NCBI GenBank assembly: GCA_018672475.1
Contig: JABHFS010000050.1
Location: forward strand, 1-43,593
DNA length: 43,593 bases
Source of the DNA: Gemmatimonadota bacterium
Lineage (GTDB): Bacteria; Latescibacterota; UBA2968; UBA8231
Direction of reading: 5' to 3'
Below, in pieces: positions 25,667 to 34,863 of the stretch; position 1 is the first letter of the stretch, and the number at the start of each line of letters is the position of its first letter. A model generated the notes under the pieces. That model searched no databases. It was not told the origin of the DNA and worked only from the letters and a program-made list of their open reading frames with translations. The position numbers were made by a program, and so were the translations under genes.

Positions 25667-26890
25667 TCAGTCGATATCGATAATTTCCGGGGGACTTTTA
25701 TAACCGCCGGCAATATGTGCCGCGAGCCACTCGGGCGCATCTTCACGCGGCAACGAAAGTGCCGGTCCCCCCTTGCAACTCAAGCGGTAGAGCAGACGGG
25801 CGTCATCGATATCGCTGATATTGGACTTGATCGGTGGCGAGTTGTGCAAGGTCATATAATTATCCCAAATCGTCACATCGCCCGGCACGTGCAGATGATC
25901 ATAGCGAAACTGCGGCTGCAATACATGTGCTTCGAGCCGATCCAACAACGCACGCGATGCCTCCGCCGACATCCCCGCGACCTCGACCGCCGGCCGCACC
26001 CGGGGCCGCGAAGCCCAAATTGGACTGTGTAACGAGCGAACCCCCGAACGCGGGTTGACCCGGACCAACGGAGCCAGCCAGCCCTCGTCCCCCTCATTCA
26101 GCCGCCGGCGCAACTGCACCCGCATCAATTCTTCCTGCTCGGCAGCAGGCAGCGCGGCGAAAGCCCCCGCAGTATCGGCGAAAGCCGTCTCGCCGTTGAG
26201 CGGTAAACGCTTGCGCAAGCGCATCAACTCGTCATCCGAACCCTCGTAATACGGACCGAGTTCGGCCGGATCGCCACTAGCGGGATCTTGCACCCAATGG
26301 CCACTAGACGCATCGCGTGCGACCGGCGACTTGTGCGCGAGGAACATCGAGACATAAATCGGCAAAGGCTCGTATTCGATATCCGTGTGCCACGAGCCGC
26401 CATCTCCAACCTTCGGCTCGCCCCCCTTGTTGGCGCCGCGGAAATTGGCCGCCACCAACACCGTCGGCGACTCGTGTGGCAGGCATTGCAATTGATCGGG
26501 AAAGGCCGAGTTAACAGCGGCCACTGCCCGGCGCTCAAAGGGAATCAGCTCAAATGGGCCATCGCTGGCCCCATCGCTCTGGGCCGGCTTGCCCCCGCGC
26601 ATAAAGTTATTCGGATGCGGCACCGGTGCGCCCCAATGATTGGCGAAACGCTCGAAATGAGCCAGGGAAAAAGTCGCCAGATCCTGGCCAGCGATACTGA
26701 CAAGGCGAAACCGGCTCAAAACGTCGAGCAAAAAACCCGCCTGTTGCGGACTCAACCGGGGGCGCAGATCCACCCCCGTCAAACGCAGTCCGGCGCCGCT
26801 TTCCGCCAAAGGGCCTTGACTTTGCGCGCCCGCCCCGAACAATTCGCGCAATCGCTTATCCAGATCCTGTGGTCTCATCCCCTCGCTCAT
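25667..26890 (-). CDS. TauD/TfdA family 2-oxoglutarate dioxygenase
   Basis: 407 aa, longer than TauD (about 280) because of an N-terminal extension and an insert after the HxD strand. The iron triad is complete: H168-T-D170 (GSWHTDIEYE) and H349 (NYMTLHNSP), with a downstream arginine near 365 (DDARLLYRLSC) for 2-oxoglutarate. The TauD family oxidises taurine, 2,4-D, carnitine precursors or alkyl sulfates, and a sulfonate or sulfate ester would fit the sulfatase found further on. AAAGGAAA precedes the ATG. It may lead the GH38 operon. It is divergent from the PhyH gene at 27095. Confidence 0.88.
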   Translation of the reverse strand: MSEGMRPQDLDKRLRELFGAGAQSQGPLAESGAGLRLTGVDLRPRLSPQQAGFLLDVLSRFRLVSIAGQDLATFSLAHFERFANHWGAPVPHPNNFMRGGKPAQSDGASDGPFELIPFERRAVAAVNSAFPDQLQCLPHESPTVLVAANFRGANKGGEPKVGDGGSWHTDIEYEPLPIYVSMFLAHKSPVARDASSGHWVQDPASGDPAELGPYYEGSDDELMRLRKRLPLNGETAFADTAGAFAALPAAEQEELMRVQLRRRLNEGDEGWLAPLVRVNPRSGVRSLHSPIWASRPRVRPAVEVAGMSAEASRALLDRLEAHVLQPQFRYDHLHVPGDVTIWDNYMTLHNSPPIKSNISDIDDARLLYRLSCKGGPALSLPREDAPEWLAAHIAGGYKSPPEIIDID

Positions 26891-27094
26891 ATAGCCATTT
26901 CCTTTACACAGTTAGTTGGTCTTTTGCAGTTAATCTATCGTTTTGCTTTGATCGCATCAAAAGGGCAAGGCGCAAGTTGCCCCTGCACGCGTCCCATAGT
27001 TAATTTCAGCCCACCCACCGCCGCCTAGGCGATCTGGGTGAACAAAGAAACAACCCCGTTTTCCATTGGCAGCAATCCATATAGGAACTACTCC

Positions 27095-27895
27095 ATGACC
27101 CCGGAACAGCGTTATCTATTCGACATCAACGGCTATCTGCACATTCCGAATCTACTCAGCGACAACGAACTGGCCGCCGCCCGCGCAGCCATTGACCGCT
27201 ATACCTCCACCCCCGATGACGCGCTGCCCGAGGGCTTTTCCCGCTCTGAAGACAGCAAAAACTACGAAAATGGTTTCGCCTTCGACAAAGCACTCGAAGC
27301 CCTGACTTTACACCCGGGCCTGTGGCCCATCATCAAAGAATTCACCCACGACCGACCCGCCCTTACCCGCGGCACGCTCCTAGTCGACAGCCACGAGCAC
27401 GAACCTTTGCGCCTGCATTGCGCCCGCGAGGATTTCGGCTGGCAAAGCACGCGCTACGACACGCGCGAAGGCCGTATCTTCTGCGACGACTTTGTCATCT
27501 TCCCCTACTTCGACGATGTCTTCCCCGGTGACGGCGGCCTGCTGGTGGTCCCAGGCTCGCATAAGGCGGCCTTCACCCGACCGCCCGAATTATTCAATAG
27601 CGGGACAACCGCCGAACTCAAAGACCTGCCCGCCGGAGTGGTCAATGTGACGCCGCGTGCCGGAGATGCGGTCGTCATGACCGAAATGCTGGCGCACGGC
27701 ACCTTGCAATGGAAGCCCAAAGACCGTCTGCGCCGCACATTGGTGTTGCGCTACCGGCCGCAGTTCAAAGGACAGTCCGCCGTGCCGGACGTGCTCGCAG
27801 GCCGCCTGTCGCCTGAAACGAAAGAATTGATGGCGCAAGCCCACTATACGCATATCAAGGAGATCGTCAAACAAGAGGTGGTGAATCTAACTTAA
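27095..27895 (+). CDS. PhyH-like oxygenase with HxA (halogenase-type) iron motif
   Basis: 266 aa from ATG 27095; an in-frame GTG at 27038 exists, but AGGAACT lies just before 27095 and relatives begin MTPEQRYLFD. The PhyH fold is clear (VVPGSHKAAF at about 151-160, distal H201 in LAHGTLQWKPKD, R213/R214). The first metal motif reads H108-C-A110 (LRLHCARED), so the usual acid ligand is alanine. That is the arrangement of SyrB2-type 2-oxoglutarate halogenases, where chloride takes the place of the acid, but uncharacterised PhyH homologues with HxG are also widespread. Whether it is a halogenase, a hydroxylase with another ligand or inactive cannot be told by sequence alone. Confidence 0.85.
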   Translation: MTPEQRYLFDINGYLHIPNLLSDNELAAARAAIDRYTSTPDDALPEGFSRSEDSKNYENGFAFDKALEALTLHPGLWPIIKEFTHDRPALTRGTLLVDSHEHEPLRLHCAREDFGWQSTRYDTREGRIFCDDFVIFPYFDDVFPGDGGLLVVPGSHKAAFTRPPELFNSGTTAELKDLPAGVVNVTPRAGDAVVMTEMLAHGTLQWKPKDRLRRTLVLRYRPQFKGQSAVPDVLAGRLSPETKELMAQAHYTHIKEIVKQEVVNLT

Positions 27896-28508
27896 CTGCA
27901 TTGCAATAGCCGATGCGAAAAATAAAAAGGGCGTCGCGCTGTTGTCGGGTGTGGTCTGAATAATCTGGCAATTAATCGCCGCTAAGCCCATGCTCCCAGC
28001 AAGGTCTCTTTTCCTCAGTTAGGCGACGCTTGGTCCTGGGCTTCTTATAGCTCTTTTTCGCCTCGCCATTCTTTTTTTGATCGCTGTTTCAGCAAAGTAA
28101 CGCACCTTGGCGTGCGGATCATTCGTCGCCAGCAAGAGCAAGCGGCGGCCGTGAGCATTGGGTAAGGCATTCGCCGTCGAGCCCTCTATAACGTGCAGCG
28201 CTTCCAGTTGACTTCGGGACTGGGATCTTCGCTGGCGACGAAAATAACTTCCCATAGCGGATATCTCTCTACCGCTATCCCAACTCACACCCATAAATTC
28301 CCGATCGACTAATCGCATACCGAACAAAATATCATTGCTCATTCCTCCCGATTTTCTTATCTGCCCTATAGACAGAGGTTGGTGCGAAACATATAATTGG
28401 TGCGGAAAAGCCATACATTCCGACCGTCATCAAGAGCCGGAACAAACAAAGGTATGCACACCACCGCGACGGACTTTTGCCGCCTAAGCCCCGATTGGAA
28501 AAAGACAC
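27896..28508. other. 613-bp intergenic stretch with one weak remnant and no convincing intact gene
   Basis: The stretch separates two plus-strand PhyH genes. Its centre (28019-28350) has a minus-strand frame with a HEAT-like tail, entered separately. The rest is lower in GC and has no recognisable RNA gene, terminator or promoter pair. The promoter for the 28509 gene should lie in 28350-28500. Confidence 0.5.
28019..28345 (-). pseudogene. Possible remnant of a HEAT-like repeat protein
   Basis: A minus-strand frame (start choice MSNDILFGMRL; ATG about 28342) ends at 28019. Its last 60 residues, with LLLLATNDPHAKVRYF then AETAIKKRMARRK, look like a HEAT/PBS repeat with a basic tail. GGAGG lies only one base before the ATG, too close for a normal ribosome site. 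The first half is not family-like. A degraded fragment is the best reading; a small real gene is possible. Confidence 0.3.
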
Positions 28509-29600
28509 ATGCAAATCCCGATCCCGAACGTGCCGCAAGTCCCATTGCTTACGACAGAACAGATCGCCCAGTTCAAACGCGACGGATACTTGGTATTACC
28601 CGCCGTCCTCGACCCCGAACGCTGCCGCCAAGTCCGCGACGATATGTGGGAAACGATCACGGCTTATGTACCGCGGATGCAAAGGGACGATCCTTCTACT
28701 TGGGGCCCGCTCACCGAAGAGGAAAACAAAAAACTCGGCGCGCAACTACCCGAGATCGGCGGCGAACCCTATTTCAATGGCAAGGGCCATCGCTTTTATA
28801 TTCGCAATGGAGCCGAGCAACCGCTGCTCGATCTGGCTCCCCGGGCCGTATGGCAAGTCGCCGAGCAACTGCTCGGCAAAGGCACGGTAGTATGGCCCGA
28901 AGGCCACGATGCATCCGGCTTTACCACCGGCCCGTGTTTTATGTGTGATGACACGGTGGGAGGACTCGCCAGCCACCTGGGCGAAGCCGTCAAAAAGTAT
29001 CCAGAGAAAGGTTCCTTCACGACAGAAGCTGATTTTCGCCTGCCCAAAACCGGCCCGGTATGGCTCAACGGCCAGGGCACGCGCGGGCTCTATTGCACCT
29101 TGCCCAATAGCCCGGCACCCGGCCCCAACTACCAAGGTGCCCATTCCGACGGCGCCTGTTACGGCCGTTGGCGCATGCAGATCGCGGCCTATACCGACGA
29201 CCTGCCGGCCAACTCCGGGGGTTTTACCGTCTGGCCCGGCAGCCATGCGCGCATCTGGCCAGAGCAGTGGAAGGCCTTCAACGAAGGCGAGAAGCACACC
29301 GACAAACACCTCAAAGTGCGCAAGGCCGGCGGTTACAACGACCCCGAAATCCTGCGTATCAAAGCCGACACCGAACCCGTTGACTGTTATGGCCCGGCCG
29401 GCACCGTCGTCTTATGGCATACCAAGATCCTGCACATGGCCGGGCAAAACCAGGCCAACGATATGATCCGCCAGGCGACGATCTACGGCTATCTCAAAAC
29501 GCCCGAGGCGCTGCCCGACGAGTTGGTAGCTGACAATAGCGACGGCGATATCTGGCGCGATTGGTCCGACGAAGTGCGCCAGATAGACGAACAAGGTTAA
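28509..29600 (+). CDS. PhyH family 2-oxoglutarate oxygenase, HxD type, long form
   Basis: 363 aa, about 90 residues longer than the classical PhyH proteins because of an insert at about 135-210. The iron site is intact: H212-S-D214 in GAHSDGACYGR and H309 in ILHMAGQNQ, with a nearby arginine (MIRQATIYGY). VWPGSHARIW is the PhyH signature. An active oxygenase is expected. ATG is 7 bases after GGAAAAAG. It runs with the Kelch gene 57 bp downstream on the same strand, so the two are probably co-transcribed. Substrate unknown. Confidence 0.88.
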   Translation: MQIPIPNVPQVPLLTTEQIAQFKRDGYLVLPAVLDPERCRQVRDDMWETITAYVPRMQRDDPSTWGPLTEEENKKLGAQLPEIGGEPYFNGKGHRFYIRNGAEQPLLDLAPRAVWQVAEQLLGKGTVVWPEGHDASGFTTGPCFMCDDTVGGLASHLGEAVKKYPEKGSFTTEADFRLPKTGPVWLNGQGTRGLYCTLPNSPAPGPNYQGAHSDGACYGRWRMQIAAYTDDLPANSGGFTVWPGSHARIWPEQWKAFNEGEKHTDKHLKVRKAGGYNDPEILRIKADTEPVDCYGPAGTVVLWHTKILHMAGQNQANDMIRQATIYGYLKTPEALPDELVADNSDGDIWRDWSDEVRQIDEQG

Positions 29601-29657
29601 AGCGCAAAACCAGGCCTTACCAACCATAACTTCCGCCCACTCCACAGCGAGACCGAC

Positions 29658-31439
29658 ATGGACTTAATCTGTAAACTGCCCGCCGCTCCGCACACCATCA
29701 TCGAACACGACGACCATCGTCTGATCCTGGCCTTTGCCGACGGCCTCGCCCTATTCGATGGCACCTCGCTCGACTTTGTGATGCGCGGAGAAGTCACTAC
29801 AGCCGCCAGAGGCCCTGACGGTCGTATTTATTACACACAAGACGAAAAGATCCTCTGCTGCGACCTGGAACAAGATGCCATATCACAAGATATTACAGCC
29901 GCCTTCGCCGGTGTCCCGCAAGCGCAAAAACGAATAATATGCACAGCGGAAGGCGATATCTGGGTCGAGGGATGCACGACCCGCCGCCGACCGGACGGCA
30001 CGTTCCAAGCCAATCCCGCATACCCAACGACCACAGCACCCGCCCCCCACACCCTAGATAGCTATGGCAATTTCTGGAGCCTGGTCGACGGACAGGTGCT
30101 GGTACTGCCGGCCAATGCACCCGACGCATGGCAAGTCGCGTGGTTGGCCGCGGGATCCTGGGAATATCTGCTGGCCGATAGTGTCGGATTCATCTGGGCG
30201 GCGGGGCCAGACGGCTGGCAACTTTTCTGCCCGCGCCAACTGGAGAAAGGCTGGCAGGATCTTACCATGTCTTTCACCTTGTTGGCAAACCCCACTACCG
30301 CCAACGGCACGTCATTAGAAAGGCCAGCCATCACCGCCATAGGCACCTCGCCCGACGACCTGGGCATGGCCGCTTTATCCAATGGCGAGCTACTCGAATT
30401 AAACAGTGAAGCCGGTGCGCTCGCCGTGCGCTCCCTAGCCTTTCTCCCCGCCCCCGCACGCTGTGCGTACACCGACCGCGACGGCGCGATCTGGGCGGCG
30501 ACCGACAATGACCTGTATAAAAAAGACACCGCTGCAGACGCCTGGCAGAACACCTGGCACAAAAAACGCGGCCGACTGCCCGGCGGCGGTAACCACGATA
30601 TCTTTTCGGTAGAATGCCAAAACAAGCTCTATGTCGCCGGCGGCTGGGCTGGAGCCTGGGGCCTGCCCCCGACCCGTCACGTGCTCGACGAGCTTTTTTC
30701 CTACGACCACGAGAGCGAATACTGGTCTATCGTCAGCCGAATGATACAACCCCGGCGCTACAATGGCATTGCCGAGATGAGCGGCCGCGTCTGGATCATC
30801 GGCGGCGAGACCCGCATCCCCGGTTGGGACGGCGAAGGCCAAGTCCTCTACACCGTCGAAATCTATGACCCGGCCAGCAAGACCTGGAGCCCCGGCCCCT
30901 CGCTCAATATCGCGCGCACTGACCCCTTTGTCGTCTCCTGCAATGGCCGTATCTACGCCATCGGCGGTGCCGCACACAACTCGGGGCCCAAACTCGATTC
31001 GGTCGAGAGCATCGGCCCGAACGAAGAGGCCTGGCGCCTTGAAACACCGCTTTCCGAACCCACCCGCCAGGGCCACGCCTGTGTCCTCGACGGCGTCATC
31101 TACTGCACCAGTATCGATGGCGTTTTCGCCTTTGACACGGCGAACGGTCAGTGGAACGACGATCTGCCACAACCTCCTGGCGAGATCGGCCAGGGCCCGC
31201 TAGCGGCCGCCTATCGCGGTGAGGTCTGGCTGATGGGCGGGCCCGCCGACAAGGGCATCCGCTGCTACAATCCCCAAACGAGAACTTGGCGCACTGGTCC
31301 GGACCTGCCGACGGCACAGGCTTGGGGCGCTGCTATCGTCATGCACGGGCAATTGATCATCGTCGGCGGCGCACACGAGTCGGCGATGCACAATGCCGTG
31401 GTATACGATGATCGAACCTATGTGTTGCGGAATGAATAG
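29658..31439 (+). CDS. Kelch-repeat double beta-propeller protein
   Basis: 593 aa. Residues about 10-300 are propeller-like with motifs such as SYGNFWSLVDGQ, DSVGFIWAAGPDG and DRDGAIWAATDND, resembling two-component-regulator or YVTN-type propellers. Residues about 315-590 hold Kelch repeats, each with a GG pair and a later Tyr/Trp: KLYVAGGWAGAWG, RVWIIGGETRIPGWDG, RIYAIGGAAHNSGP, GEVWLMGGPADKG, QLIIVGGAHES. No signal peptide, so it is cytoplasmic. Family members bind ligands or, as sialate mutarotase (NanM-like), isomerise sugars. It follows the PhyH gene by 57 bp. Confidence 0.85.
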   Translation: MDLICKLPAAPHTIIEHDDHRLILAFADGLALFDGTSLDFVMRGEVTTAARGPDGRIYYTQDEKILCCDLEQDAISQDITAAFAGVPQAQKRIICTAEGDIWVEGCTTRRRPDGTFQANPAYPTTTAPAPHTLDSYGNFWSLVDGQVLVLPANAPDAWQVAWLAAGSWEYLLADSVGFIWAAGPDGWQLFCPRQLEKGWQDLTMSFTLLANPTTANGTSLERPAITAIGTSPDDLGMAALSNGELLELNSEAGALAVRSLAFLPAPARCAYTDRDGAIWAATDNDLYKKDTAADAWQNTWHKKRGRLPGGGNHDIFSVECQNKLYVAGGWAGAWGLPPTRHVLDELFSYDHESEYWSIVSRMIQPRRYNGIAEMSGRVWIIGGETRIPGWDGEGQVLYTVEIYDPASKTWSPGPSLNIARTDPFVVSCNGRIYAIGGAAHNSGPKLDSVESIGPNEEAWRLETPLSEPTRQGHACVLDGVIYCTSIDGVFAFDTANGQWNDDLPQPPGEIGQGPLAAAYRGEVWLMGGPADKGIRCYNPQTRTWRTGPDLPTAQAWGAAIVMHGQLIIVGGAHESAMHNAVVYDDRTYVLRNE

Positions 31440-31541
31440 GGCAAAGCGCGTGCCCAATGAAAAAAATAGCCACAGCAAAATCCATTTCTACCCGCTAGCC
31501 CCGTAGCCACCCCGAGCGGCAACACCTGCACAAAACCCGCA

Positions 31542-31700
31542 TCATTTGCTCTCCGCCTGCACCGCCAGCGCTTCGTCGTCGATGCGTAGCCCTTAAAATC
31601 GAGTGCTGCCGAAGCTTCGACGATCATGCTCGCTGGGCGGCCTGGTCTGCAGACGATAAATGCACCCGCGATTTGAGGTCGTCCTTCAGACCCCCCTCGA
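31542..31700 (-). pseudogene. Decayed gene tail in three frames
   Basis: Between the Kelch gene and the TIM-barrel gene the minus strand reads protein-like text in successive frames. GGLKDDLKSRVHLSSADQAA (31700-31624) continues as MIVEASAALDFKG (about 31627-31590) and then RIDDEALAVQAESK, ending at TGA 31542-31544. The pieces are contiguous and in order, as expected for a gene tail with two frameshifts. The first piece is in frame with the upstream TIM-barrel gene after its TGA. No family can be named. Confidence 0.4.
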
Positions 31701-31707
31701 CGAACCG

Positions 31708-32571
31708 TCAGTGAATTTCCACCTCGGCTTCGGCCGCGATCCGGCGCACATTGGCAACAGCCTGCGGAATCTGCTCCAGGCTGAGGTGCTCGATCAGCCC
31801 GTAGCCGTCGGGAAACAGCCCGTCAAAACGCTTGAGCACCAAAGCCAGATCCAGCTCCCCCTCCCCCGGCAGCACCTGGTCGATATGCAGCACCAGCCCG
31901 CTAGAAAGCCGCAAGTCCTTGATATGCGCCACAGGTGAGATCGCGCCTAACTCGTCCATAATATGCCCGACGAATTCGCCGCTATTATAGACCTGTTGCA
32001 AACTCTGAAAGTGATTGACCACGTCCAGGATCAGCCGTAGATGATCGGAGCCGACGGCTTCGACGATCTGCCGGCATTTTTCCGGCGGGTCCATAATCGA
32101 GACGACATGGGTTTCCATCGCCAACACCACGCCCTCCTGCTCCGCCTTCTCTGCCAAGGGGCCGAGCGTCTCGACGAGTCGCCCGATCTGCTCCGGTTTG
32201 TGGTTGTCCCGGTGCGGCGTCCAAGGGCCAGCGGGGTTCAGGCTACCGGGTCGCAATAGGAAAGATTGCGCGCCCAATTGCGCGGCAATCTCGGTAGCCC
32301 GTTGTATTTTGGCGCTCACCCGCTCCCGCGGCGCTGGATCGACAGCAAAGAGACACTCGTTATAGGTAATGGCAAACTGCGCCAGATCGAGATCCTCCGC
32401 AGCCATAAAACGCCGATAGCCCGCACAGTCCTCGGCGGTGATCGCGAAGACATCGTCGCCATCGAGGTGGAAACCAAAGCCGGTGAAACCCAAGTCGCGG
32501 ATCGCCTGCATTTGCGCGGGCTGAAACGCGCGGAAGTCCCCGGGCAACATACCCACAATGCCCAATCTCAT
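31708..32571 (-). CDS. Xylose isomerase-like TIM-barrel sugar isomerase/epimerase
   Basis: 287 aa from ATG 32571 (GGGGGGAC just upstream); a longer frame to 32625 overlaps the preceding gene and lacks a ribosome site. Typical PF01261 features: MRLGIVGMLPGDF, the FAITYNECLFA strand, LAMETHVVSIMD (metal Glu), LRLILDVVNHFQSLQ (metal Asp), VAHIKDLRLS (His) and GEGELDLALVL near the C-terminus. It should isomerise, epimerise or dehydrate a keto-sugar or inosose with a divalent metal. It follows the enolase-superfamily gene by 34 bp and is the last gene of the long minus-strand cluster. Confidence 0.87.
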   Translation of the reverse strand: MRLGIVGMLPGDFRAFQPAQMQAIRDLGFTGFGFHLDGDDVFAITAEDCAGYRRFMAAEDLDLAQFAITYNECLFAVDPAPRERVSAKIQRATEIAAQLGAQSFLLRPGSLNPAGPWTPHRDNHKPEQIGRLVETLGPLAEKAEQEGVVLAMETHVVSIMDPPEKCRQIVEAVGSDHLRLILDVVNHFQSLQQVYNSGEFVGHIMDELGAISPVAHIKDLRLSSGLVLHIDQVLPGEGELDLALVLKRFDGLFPDGYGLIEHLSLEQIPQAVANVRRIAAEAEVEIH

Positions 32572-32605
32572 ACTTGTCCCCCCGTAGTAGCGTTCATCAT
32601 AGATC

Positions 32606-33790
32606 TCATTGCCAAAAAGGTTCACCCTCCTTCAACTCGGCGCGCAATACTTCGGTCACCAGCTCAATGCCCAAACCCGGCCCGTCGGGCACCGCGATCT
32701 TGCCGTCGACCATATCGAAACCGTCTAACCCACCCATCTCAGCGATATACGGGCGTTCGTAGAGGCGGGTCTCACTCATACTAAAATTGCGCACACACGC
32801 ACCAAAATGGATATTGGCCATATTGTGCACTAGCGTACCGCAGTTGTGCAGCGCCACCGGTATGCCATAATGCTCGGCCAATTCGGCGATCTTGCGGCCA
32901 CCGCTGATCCCGCCGCACCACACTAAATCGGGATGCAGCACATCGATGCCGCCTTCGGTAATAAACGGGAAAAATTCGCGAAACCCCTCCAATTTTTCTC
33001 CCGTGCAAATCGGCACCGGCGACGCGGCCCGCAGCCCTTTGTAGCCGTCCGAGAAAAAGACCTGCAACGGATCCTCTACCCACAGGGGGCGCGCCTCCTC
33101 GACCGCTTGGCAAATACCTGTTGCCGACGGCACGTCCCACTCGTTATGACAGTGCACGATAAAGTCGAGATCCCACCCCAACGCGTCGCGAAAGGTCGCA
33201 AAACCGTCCCGCATGACCTTGAGATCGCTCTGTTTCAGCGACTGGCTCGGCATCAACTGTTCGAACGGGCGGGCGAGCAGCGCATCGTCTGGTAGCTGGA
33301 AATCCACCTTTACCGTGCGATAGCCGTGTGGGTGTGCACGCAGCTTGGCCACCCAGTCATCAATGGCGGCGCGATCGTTCCAATTGGGAACCCGCCCGCC
33401 ATAATAGATCTCGACGCGATCGCGGAAACGGCCGGTCAGCATCTGCGAGACCGACAGCCCGAGGATCTTGCCCGCCAAATCCCACAGCGCAATATCGACC
33501 CCGCTAATCGTCGGCACATGCGCCTGATAGAAATGCTGCAATCCCATCATCTGATGATAGAGCTTGTCGATATTGAGCGGGTCCGCACCGATCAGCACGC
33601 TTTCGAGCCATTGCAAATTCGCCCGGCACGCCGGACCGGCGACACCCGCCTCACCGACACCGAACAAACCAGAATCGGTCTCGACCCGCACCAAGCTCTG
33701 GCCGGTCGAATTTCTCAGCTCCATCGCCTTGAGACCGGTAATGCGCACGCGGCCGCGTTCGCCCTCCATACGTTCATCCATTGCAGACAT
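32606..33790 (-). CDS. Enolase-superfamily sugar-acid dehydratase (mandelate racemase/MLE type)
   Basis: 394 aa with the superfamily order: N-terminal capping domain, then a barrel with FIVHCHNEWD (Asp and His region), WVEDPL (Glu), TGEK (Glu), DLVWCGGISGGRKI and GIPVALHNCGT. This pattern is of the acid-sugar dehydratases (galactonate, gluconate, mannonate or fuconate types) rather than mandelate racemase itself. The product is a 2-keto-3-deoxy sugar acid. A GAGG-containing purine stretch precedes the ATG. It follows the HxG PhyH gene by 93 bp. Confidence 0.88.
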   Translation of the reverse strand: MSAMDERMEGERGRVRITGLKAMELRNSTGQSLVRVETDSGLFGVGEAGVAGPACRANLQWLESVLIGADPLNIDKLYHQMMGLQHFYQAHVPTISGVDIALWDLAGKILGLSVSQMLTGRFRDRVEIYYGGRVPNWNDRAAIDDWVAKLRAHPHGYRTVKVDFQLPDDALLARPFEQLMPSQSLKQSDLKVMRDGFATFRDALGWDLDFIVHCHNEWDVPSATGICQAVEEARPLWVEDPLQVFFSDGYKGLRAASPVPICTGEKLEGFREFFPFITEGGIDVLHPDLVWCGGISGGRKIAELAEHYGIPVALHNCGTLVHNMANIHFGACVRNFSMSETRLYERPYIAEMGGLDGFDMVDGKIAVPDGPGLGIELVTEVLRAELKEGEPFWQ

Positions 33791-33883
33791 AACCTCGTCC
33801 TTTCAGTTCAATCACACACTCCGTAAAGTTCGATCCCGCTTGCATCTGCTTACGACCGATATACACCGATCGGCTTTGTCTCA

Positions 33884-34768
33884 TCAAATATAACCGGGCG
33901 AAGTAATTAAATCGAGTTGGTCATCCAACCTCTCAAGCACGTGATCCGGGTAGATCGACATGCGCTGAAAGGGCAAGTTATTGCGTCCGATCGAGGGCAT
34001 ATAATTAAAGAAAATGGAACGGCGGGTCGAATCATTACTCACCGAATAGGCGTTGTGCGTCATGCTCTCGGAGAAGATGACCACATCACCCGGCGCCGCC
34101 AACACCGGCACCGCCATCCGGTTCTTGCTGGCATCGCCCATATCATACGGGCAGGAGAAGTTGGCCTTGTGACTACCGGGAATCGCTGCGAACGGCCCAT
34201 TCTCCACCTTGCTCATATCCGAGAGGATCACCACGCTCTTGGTGCTACTGCAGGCAAAACGCTGATTGGTGTGGTCATAGGCGTAATAGATATCTCGGTC
34301 CACCGGATAACCGCCATTGTGTAGACCGCCGCCGGGGCAGGGGCCGATTTTTTCGATGAAATAACTCGCGGAGATAGATACCGGACCGCCTGCAAAGGTC
34401 GTGTGGATCGCCTTGAGTACCGGGTCCCGTACGATAAGGTCAAATTTATCCGTGCCGCACAAAGCGTGATCGACCCTGCCGACCCCACCAGTTTTGGGAT
34501 TTAAACGCCGGTCCGCACGGTGGTCGCCTTGCCAGAATGGGTGCTCGGGATCCTTCATCGCCGCGGCCAGATAATAACTGGCTACCCCCAGCCTCGTATA
34601 GGTAGCGTAATCTATGGGAATGGCCTGGAGTTCGTCGATGCCGGCGCATAGCGTTGCGACCGCCGCCGCATCGTAGTGCGCGCGGAGCACGATATAACCC
34701 TGGAGGTCAAACTCGTATTTTTGCTCGGGGGTCAGTTCGAAGACAGGGGCTGATCCAGCAGATGACAT
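33884..34768 (-). CDS. PhyH-like oxygenase with HxG (halogenase-type) iron motif
   Basis: 294 aa from ATG 34768, where AAGGAGGT sits ten bases upstream; a longer frame to 34798 includes that ribosome site and is unlikely. The protein has IPGSHKANF at about 196-204, distal H238 in ESMTHNAYSV and R249/R250. The first metal motif is H150-N-G152 (GGGLHNGGYP), so the acid is a glycine. Its neighbours are a DUF6785 permease upstream and the enolase-superfamily dehydratase downstream, which argues for catalysis on an imported sugar-acid-like compound (inference). A halogenase, a ligand-substituted hydroxylase or a binding protein are all possible. Confidence 0.85.
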   Translation of the reverse strand: MSSAGSAPVFELTPEQKYEFDLQGYIVLRAHYDAAAVATLCAGIDELQAIPIDYATYTRLGVASYYLAAAMKDPEHPFWQGDHRADRRLNPKTGGVGRVDHALCGTDKFDLIVRDPVLKAIHTTFAGGPVSISASYFIEKIGPCPGGGLHNGGYPVDRDIYYAYDHTNQRFACSSTKSVVILSDMSKVENGPFAAIPGSHKANFSCPYDMGDASKNRMAVPVLAAPGDVVIFSESMTHNAYSVSNDSTRRSIFFNYMPSIGRNNLPFQRMSIYPDHVLERLDDQLDLITSPGYI

Positions 34769-34863
34769 AGTAATGAAGACCTCCTTCTTGGGTAGCAAAT
34801 AACATCAATCCGTCGTACAAAAATAAATACAGGTTTAGGGTGTCAACATTCGGCAAGATCATT

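Noticed and set aside
31418..31627. A 69-aa gene on the minus strand after the Kelch gene
   Set aside because: Only its first 13 residues look like protein, and they belong to the frameshifted remnant; the rest is antisense to the Kelch gene.
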